The position numbers were made by a program, and so were the translations under genes. DNA of 64,000 nt, taken from contig JAFWSJ010000011.1 in NCBI GenBank assembly GCA_017524405.1, positions 62,001 to 126,000 on the forward strand, in the 5' to 3' direction. The notes under the pieces are model-generated. The model was not told the DNA's origin and did not search any database. It saw nothing but the letters and a program-made list of their open reading frames with translations. Source of the DNA: Candidatus Saccharimonadota bacterium. Its GTDB lineage: Bacteria > Patescibacteriota > Saccharimonadia > Saccharimonadales > Saccharimonadaceae. Positions 59,569-64,000 of this stretch are shown here, piece after piece; position 1 is the stretch's first letter; the number at the start of each line of letters is the position of its first letter.

Positions 59569-60177
59569 TTTAGCGATTTTGAGCAGCGCAATCTTCACTG
59601 CCTCCCACGGCTCGAGACTGCTCGTTTTCATATCCATATCGGCCTGCGCCAAAATCTTAATGGCGTGCACAGCTTTCGGGTTGTTATACTGCAATTTCTT
59701 AATCGCCTGCGTCGTCATGAGCCCCACAAACATGAACGCATCATTCGTCAGCTCAATCTTCTCGCAAGCCTTCACCGCACCCTTCCCGTCCCCGCGGAAA
59801 GCCATATCGAGAATGTCAAAAACCAACTTCTTGTCAGGATCTTCCGCGAGCTTAAACTCTTTAAACTCAACGTTTTTGCCCTTCGTAAGCTCCTTATAAG
59901 CCGCAGAGCGCTTGTCGAGCTTCGTCTCCCAAATCACGACGTTATGCGAGCATTCGCCGACTAGCTGCGGCAGCATCGCGAAACACTCCTTATTCTCCGA
60001 CAGATCCTTAATAAGAATCGCTCGCTCGGTCGCAAATAGTGAAGTGCCGAGTAGCGCCGACGGCATATCGCCGACCGTCAAGCTCTCGCCTTCGACAATT
60101 TCATAATCGTCGCCTAGCTGGCGGTCAATCTGCTTGCGCGCCGTCACGCGGTCATCGCCGTAAAAAACCCGAATCAT
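59566..60177 (-). CDS. holA: Short HolA-like DNA polymerase III delta subunit
   Basis: A 203-residue protein resembling CPR versions of the clamp-loader delta subunit. MIRVFYGDDRVTARKQIDRQ matches the N-terminal P-loop-like strand; SLFATERAILIKDLSENKE and NVVIWETKLDKRSAAYKEL match the domain I core. Standard HolA is about 340 residues, so domain III appears reduced. I place the start at 60177, which overlaps the mutM stop as ATGA; longer in-frame starts lie inside mutM. Assignment is moderate because the sequence is divergent. Confidence 0.7.
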   Translation of the reverse strand: MIRVFYGDDRVTARKQIDRQLGDDYEIVEGESLTVGDMPSALLGTSLFATERAILIKDLSENKECFAMLPQLVGECSHNVVIWETKLDKRSAAYKELTKGKNVEFKEFKLAEDPDKKLVFDILDMAFRGDGKGAVKACEKIELTNDAFMFVGLMTTQAIKKLQYNNPKAVHAIKILAQADMDMKTSSLEPWEAVKIALLKIAK

Positions 60178-61022
60178 TTCTGACAGCCTCCGCAGTAATG
60201 CGTCCCGCGCCCAGCCGTGCGCGTCTTCAAGATCTCGCCCCCGCATCGCGGACATTCCTGCCCTTCACGACGAAACACTGAGGCGAATTTCTCGAGGTAA
60301 TTCCCGCGCGTACCATCCGCGCGTACATAATCTTTCATCGTCGAGCCGCCACTATCGATTGACGCTTGCATTACCTTGCAAAGCCCCTCGAGCAGCTTAT
60401 CGGATTCCTTGCGGGAGAGCGAGCCGCACTTTCGCCACGGCAAAATTCCGGCATAGAAGCACCCTTCGTCGGCATAAATATTCCCCACCCCAGCGATATT
60501 ATGCTGGTCAAGAATCACCGCCTTTACCGGCGAACCAGCGTGACGCCCCAGCATCTCATAAAACTCTCCGGGCTTCATATCCCACGGCTCCGGACCAAGA
60601 CTCGTCAAGAACTTATCCGTTGCGAGACTCAATTCGTCCATTACGGCCCAAAAGCCGAACTTACGCAAATCGTTAAAATATAGGTGCGTCCCATCATCGA
60701 GATCGGCATAAATCCGCGTAAAGCGCCCCGGCATCTTCTCGCGGAAACTCTCGTCCGGATGCCCGGCCGCAAAACGCTCCGCCCCATCATAAATCATCTG
60801 CCCGGTCATGCGAAGATGCGCCATAATCGTCAAATCGTTCGAAAGGCGAATCAGTAACGCCTTCCCGCGACGCTCGATTGCGATTATCTCAGAACCCTCA
60901 ACGAGCGATGGATCGCCGCGAAAACTTTTCTCACAAAGAATATGAAGCTTCAAAAAGCGTTTCCCCACAAGATATTTTTCGAGACCACGTCGAATAGTCT
61001 CCACTTCTGGCAACTCCGGCAT
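60174..61022 (-). CDS. mutM: Formamidopyrimidine-DNA glycosylase
   Basis: A 282-residue Fpg enzyme that removes 8-oxoguanine and cleaves the abasic site. The catalytic N-terminus PELPEVETIRRGLEKYLVGK carries Pro1 and Glu2 (after Met removal). A lysine-containing beta turn, the H2TH region (VKAVILDQHNIAGVGNIYADE), and the C-terminal zinc finger CPRCGG...THYCGGCQ are all present. Leaderless: TAAAAT with upstream TGA ends six nt before the ATG. It shares its transcript with holA. Confidence 0.97.
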   Translation of the reverse strand: MPELPEVETIRRGLEKYLVGKRFLKLHILCEKSFRGDPSLVEGSEIIAIERRGKALLIRLSNDLTIMAHLRMTGQMIYDGAERFAAGHPDESFREKMPGRFTRIYADLDDGTHLYFNDLRKFGFWAVMDELSLATDKFLTSLGPEPWDMKPGEFYEMLGRHAGSPVKAVILDQHNIAGVGNIYADEGCFYAGILPWRKCGSLSRKESDKLLEGLCKVMQASIDSGGSTMKDYVRADGTRGNYLEKFASVFRREGQECPRCGGEILKTRTAGRGTHYCGGCQK

Positions 61023-61028
61023 ACCTCT

Positions 61029-61037
61029 ATTTTATCA
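61029..61037 (-). promoter_or_regulatory. Extended -10 of mutM-holA, leaderless
   Basis: TGA-TAAAAT on the minus strand, six nt before the mutM ATG. Confidence 0.68.
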
Positions 61038-61042
61038 CTAAG

Positions 61043-61852
61043 CTACATCCTAAAGAGGAAGTAGAATGCAATGCCGTTTTTGATCATGTGAATCAAAATA
61101 CCCGCCCAAATCGTACCGGTTAGCTCACGCGAAATACACATCGCAACGCTCATCGCAAAAACTACCACGCCAACATTCATCTGGCCATGCATAATACCAA
61201 ATAAAACAGATGTAATTAAAATCGCTGGCAACGCAGACATACGCACGCGTAGCTTTCCGTAAAGCCAGCCACGGAACATAATCTCCTCAACCACCGGCGC
61301 CAAAACCACAAGACAAACGAACGCCGCGATATAATCGCCAATCGCGTATAGTCCGCTAAAACCAACTTCCTGCGTCTGCTGCCAATCAATATTCGGCAAA
61401 ACCAGCATTAAGAGCGCCGTCAGAGCCGCTGCGACAATAAGAGAGATAATTAGCCCGATCGGCGCAAGCAACACGTCCGTCCAAGTCGGCAGCCCGCGCA
61501 AGCCAAGCTCGTCGCGCGTCGTCTTATTCTTCGAAAAACGCCAAGGTACGGCAATAATAATTGCCAAACTCGCAGCATAAACAACAAACGAAAAGACTGC
61601 GCTAAACCAATTCGAAACCAAAACTTCGACTGGCAAAACCGCCCGAGCTATCAAAATAAAAATCAATTGAACACTAAAAAGTACGATTCCGACCCACGCC
61701 GCAATGCCAATCGCCCAGAGGGTAGTACTCACTTTTTTATGCTTTTCAAGCCAATCGTTAATAGCGGCAAGCCTACCGCGTTCAACTTTTTTGTCCGATT
61801 TCTTGGCCGAGTTTGTCTTTTTTGCCGGAACAGTCTTTTTGGCTTCTGTCAT
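61043..61852 (-). CDS. CPBP-family intramembrane metalloprotease
   Basis: A 269-residue protein. A Lys-rich cytoplasmic start of about 40 residues precedes about seven membrane helices. The CPBP/Abi catalytic motifs are VVEEIMFRGWLYG (EExxxR), VLFGIMHGQMN (FxxxH) and a last conserved His in GILIHMIKNG. Family members process prenylated or other membrane proteins, or act in bacteriocin immunity. The ATG overlaps the rseP stop (ATGA), so two intramembrane proteases of different types are made together. Confidence 0.9.
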   Translation of the reverse strand: MTEAKKTVPAKKTNSAKKSDKKVERGRLAAINDWLEKHKKVSTTLWAIGIAAWVGIVLFSVQLIFILIARAVLPVEVLVSNWFSAVFSFVVYAASLAIIIAVPWRFSKNKTTRDELGLRGLPTWTDVLLAPIGLIISLIVAAALTALLMLVLPNIDWQQTQEVGFSGLYAIGDYIAAFVCLVVLAPVVEEIMFRGWLYGKLRVRMSALPAILITSVLFGIMHGQMNVGVVVFAMSVAMCISRELTGTIWAGILIHMIKNGIAFYFLFRM

Positions 61853-63093
61853 CGTATTAGCCTCACAATATCAAGCACCGTTACGATCGCAACAATCACG
61901 AGAAGTGCTGCAAACGCGCGACCGACGATCTTCTCTTCCGTTTCCTTCGTCAGCTTCTTCTTACGCAATTTGAAAACCAGAATCAACAACCAGCGGCCGC
62001 CATCAAGCGCCGGAATCGGCAAAACATTCATACATGCGAGCGAAATCGAAATGATCGCCGTCAAGAACAGCAAGGTGTTAATGCCGCTCGACATCATATT
62101 CGGGAACAAGACCCCAATAATACCAACTGGGCCACTCACCGAATCGCCAGCCTTCTGTACCGCCTCTGCCCCACTCTGGCGGGCGCCAGAATCGAAGAAA
62201 TTGAGCTGACGAGCAATGCCGCTAAAGAGATTCCAGACTAGCTCCCCTACACCTTTGAAAGTTTCGCCAGTGAGCTGCAAGGTCGTCATGAAGCCAACAA
62301 CTGGCGCGCTCCAAGTGCTTCGGTAATACACAACGCCACCAATCGTTGCGCCCAAAACATACTCATCATCGGACTTATTCAGCTGAATCTCCGAAGTCAT
62401 AATGTCCGAGTTTCTCTCGTAGGTCATCCATACCTTCTGACCGGCGTATTTCGCGTCAAATGCGAGCAAATCGTCGGTGGTAGTAATCTGTACCCTTTCG
62501 CCGCCAGAAGCCTCACAGTCGGCCTCAGAACAGCCCATATAACGCATTTGGCGCACAATATCTCCCTCGCGCAAGTTCGCGAGCGCAGCAGGACTGCCCT
62601 CCTTAACTTCGCCAATCGTCACCGGCGTCTTCACGACATACTGCGTATCCTCAGCGATCTGAAATTGATTCGGCACGAGGTGCGGCATACCAATCCAGGC
62701 CAAAATAGTTAACACAATAAATGCCATCAACCAGTTCATCGCTACGCCAGCAAAGAGAATCTTCGTCTTGCGCCAGAAGCTAGCCTTGCCAAAACTCCCC
62801 TTGCGCGTATCGGCATCGCTCTCGCCCTTCATCTGGCAGAAACCGCCGATCGGCAGCCAGTTGAGCGACAAAACCAAGCCTTCGCCTGGCATCTTCTCCC
62901 ACTCGGATTTCTTGATGCGACGCCACTTACCGTCAACTTTGCGCCAAGCGATCGCGCGCGGCGGAAAACCGATGCCGAATTCCTCGACCTCTACCCCGTT
63001 TTTGCGCGCAGCAATAAAATGCCCAAACTCATGCCCCGTCACGAGCAACATCAAGATTAATAGACCAACAATAATACCAATTACCACACTCAT
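61849..63093 (-). CDS. rseP: Site-2 protease RseP/RasP
   Basis: A 414-residue intramembrane zinc protease that cuts transmembrane anti-sigma factors or leftover signal peptides. The zinc site is GHEFGHF in the first helix (about 20-26). A PDZ domain (about 150-240, KEGSPAALANLREGDIVR) follows. The third zinc ligand is in NVLPIPALDGGRW (about 359-371). Length is typical. The ATG is eight nt after TATTAT with an upstream TGC. The usual genomic partners dxr, cdsA or uppS are not adjacent; a CPBP protease follows instead. Confidence 0.95.
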   Translation of the reverse strand: MSVVIGIIVGLLILMLLVTGHEFGHFIAARKNGVEVEEFGIGFPPRAIAWRKVDGKWRRIKKSEWEKMPGEGLVLSLNWLPIGGFCQMKGESDADTRKGSFGKASFWRKTKILFAGVAMNWLMAFIVLTILAWIGMPHLVPNQFQIAEDTQYVVKTPVTIGEVKEGSPAALANLREGDIVRQMRYMGCSEADCEASGGERVQITTTDDLLAFDAKYAGQKVWMTYERNSDIMTSEIQLNKSDDEYVLGATIGGVVYYRSTWSAPVVGFMTTLQLTGETFKGVGELVWNLFSGIARQLNFFDSGARQSGAEAVQKAGDSVSGPVGIIGVLFPNMMSSGINTLLFLTAIISISLACMNVLPIPALDGGRWLLILVFKLRKKKLTKETEEKIVGRAFAALLVIVAIVTVLDIVRLIR

Positions 63094-63101
63094 ATATATT
63101 T

Positions 63102-63110
63102 ATAATAGCA
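63102..63110 (-). promoter_or_regulatory. Extended -10 of rseP
   Basis: TGC-TATTAT on the minus strand, eight nt before the ATG. Confidence 0.6.
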
Positions 63111-63120
63111 CAAGCGCAAC

Positions 63121-63145
63121 AAAAATATCCCCACGCGGGGGATAC
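63121..63145 (-). terminator. Rho-independent terminator of the DUF285 protein gene
   Basis: TATCCCC/GGGGATA stem and TTTTT on the minus strand, between the DUF285 gene and rseP. Confidence 0.85.
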
Positions 63146-63152
63146 TTTCTTT

Positions 63153-64000
63153 CTATTCGTGATACCAATCCGGGCGAGCTACCGCAGCAGGGACTCCATC
63201 GAATATCTCAGTCATCGTGACGGCAGACGAATCAGACATCCAATCAAAAATTGGCGCCAAACTAGACAATGAGTAGTTCCGATAGAATAAGCGAGTCATA
63301 TTTGTCGCGCTCGAAACATCCCAAGTCGATAGCTTCGAAATATCGGATAGGCGCGAGCACTCATTGAACACAGCAGACATGTCTTTTACGTTTGAAACAT
63401 TCCAGCTTACATAGTCTCTTCCTGGATACCGCTTAGTCTCGAGTGCATCAACATTAGTGATGAGCGATCCCGCAACAAGATAAGACATATTTTCCAGACT
63501 TGCCGTATTCCAACTAGCCAATGCAGATATGTCCTCGAGATTACGGTTGGCAGAGAACACTTTCAGCATACTCTTAACGTTTGAAACATCCCAACTTACA
63601 TAATCCTTCCCAGGGTGTTGTTTAGTTTCAAATGCGTCAAGGTTAGTGAGAGCACCGGCTATAAACATATGATCCATACGAGTCACGCTAGAAGTATTCC
63701 AGCTCGAAAGCGGAGAATAATCAGCAATAGCCGACGCATATGCAAACATGCTTTGCATGTCTTCGACCCTAGACGTATCCCAATTAGCTAGAGCGGATAT
63801 GTCCGAAAGAGCAGAAGCTTCCCTAAATGCATCGTCCATTTTTTTCACCTTTGATGTGTTCCAACTGGCCACCGCAGAAATATCTACAAGCGATCTATCA
63901 AAGGCAAAAATATTAGTCAAAACCTCTACATTGGACATATCCCAGCTAATATAGTCTTTCCCTGGATGCTGCTTAGTCTCGAGTGCATCAACGCTCGTTA
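63153..64000 (-). CDS. BspA-like DUF285 repeat surface protein (3' part)
   Basis: The C-terminal roughly 280 residues of a gene that continues past the right edge of the window. The sequence is a run of DUF285-type repeats: NTSKVKKMDDAFREASALSD, NTSSVTRMDHMF, NVSNVKDMSAVFNECSRLSD, each built on W(D/N)xSxVxxMxxxF. A second, longer unit with DALETK...PGKDYVSWDVSNV occurs three times, the last copy at the window edge. In other bacteria such proteins are adhesins. The C-terminus (AAVARPDWYHE) has no sorting signal or membrane anchor. N-terminal features cannot be seen. Confidence 0.88.
   Translation of the reverse strand, partial: TSVDALETKQHPGKDYISWDMSNVEVLTNIFAFDRSLVDISAVASWNTSKVKKMDDAFREASALSDISALANWDTSRVEDMQSMFAYASAIADYSPLSSWNTSSVTRMDHMFIAGALTNLDAFETKQHPGKDYVSWDVSNVKSMLKVFSANRNLEDISALASWNTASLENMSYLVAGSLITNVDALETKRYPGRDYVSWNVSNVKDMSAVFNECSRLSDISKLSTWDVSSATNMTRLFYRNYSLSSLAPIFDWMSDSSAVTMTEIFDGVPAAVARPDWYHE

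Overview
The window looks like chromosomal DNA of a Patescibacteria/CPR bacterium, most likely a Saccharibacterium (TM7). This is inference from gene content; no 16S gene is present to confirm it. The pointers are very tight gene packing with 1-14 nt overlaps, shortened versions of standard proteins (UvrC, XseA, HolA, RSH), a cell-wall cluster without Mur ligases, many single-pass membrane proteins of unknown function, and giant cysteine-containing surface proteins. The code is standard (UGA is a stop). There is no IS element, CRISPR array or prophage. Five tRNA genes are present: Glu-UUC, Val-GAC, Lys-UUU, Leu-GAG and Leu-CAA.

Layout. 1-3.8 kb: pyruvate kinase, tRNA-Glu, a surface protein resembling SipW-dependent/TasA-type exported proteins, and a decayed stretch. 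3.8-11.4 kb: peptidoglycan and division cluster read leftward (rsmH, a 20-codon ORF, a highly structured RNA segment, an FtsL-like protein, ftsI, mraY, ftsW, murG), preceded by about 700 nt of gene-free AT-rich DNA. 11.4-18.2 kb: typA, hypothetical proteins, a Nudix protein, three tRNAs and a partial duplication of the tRNA-Lys 3' end. 18.2-23.8 kb: anchored peptide-binding protein, secG, a holin-like protein, short uvrC and two membrane proteins. 23.9-37.3 kb: enolase, DsbA-like protein, small multidrug export family protein, glucose-6-phosphate isomerase, DUF4367 and PEGA proteins, sortase, NnrD-like protein, exonuclease III, dCMP deaminase and a (p)ppGpp synthetase/hydrolase. 37.3-51.6 kb: three two-gene units, each pairing a single-pass membrane protein (type A) with a giant secreted protein of 1170-1444 residues (type B). 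51.7-63.1 kb: glyS, a soluble histidine kinase and lone receiver in an operon with recO, xseA/xseB, a UPF0104 membrane protein, a TRM11-like methyltransferase, rpmA, holA, mutM, a CPBP protease and the site-2 protease rseP. 63.15-64 kb: the 3' part of a DUF285 (BspA-like) repeat protein that runs off the window.

Two features stand out. First, fifteen ATG codons sit exactly six nucleotides after a -10 hexamer (TATAAT, TAAAAT or close variants, often with an upstream TGn). Transcription should then begin at or next to the A of the ATG, giving leaderless mRNAs. Genes inside operons or with longer leaders carry ordinary Shine-Dalgarno sequences instead. This rule corrects several starts (sortase, exonuclease III) and shows promoters nested inside the stop codons of upstream genes.

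Second, the 14-kb A/B locus is the best candidate for an undescribed system. All three B proteins end in the same roughly 750-residue core with a beta-helix-like region and an invariant tail, but differ in their N-terminal domains and Ig-like repeats. All three A proteins share a cytoplasmic N-terminal motif. I suggest a modular surface structure, perhaps for host contact, with the DsbA-like protein and exported proteases as plausible maturation partners. That function is inference.
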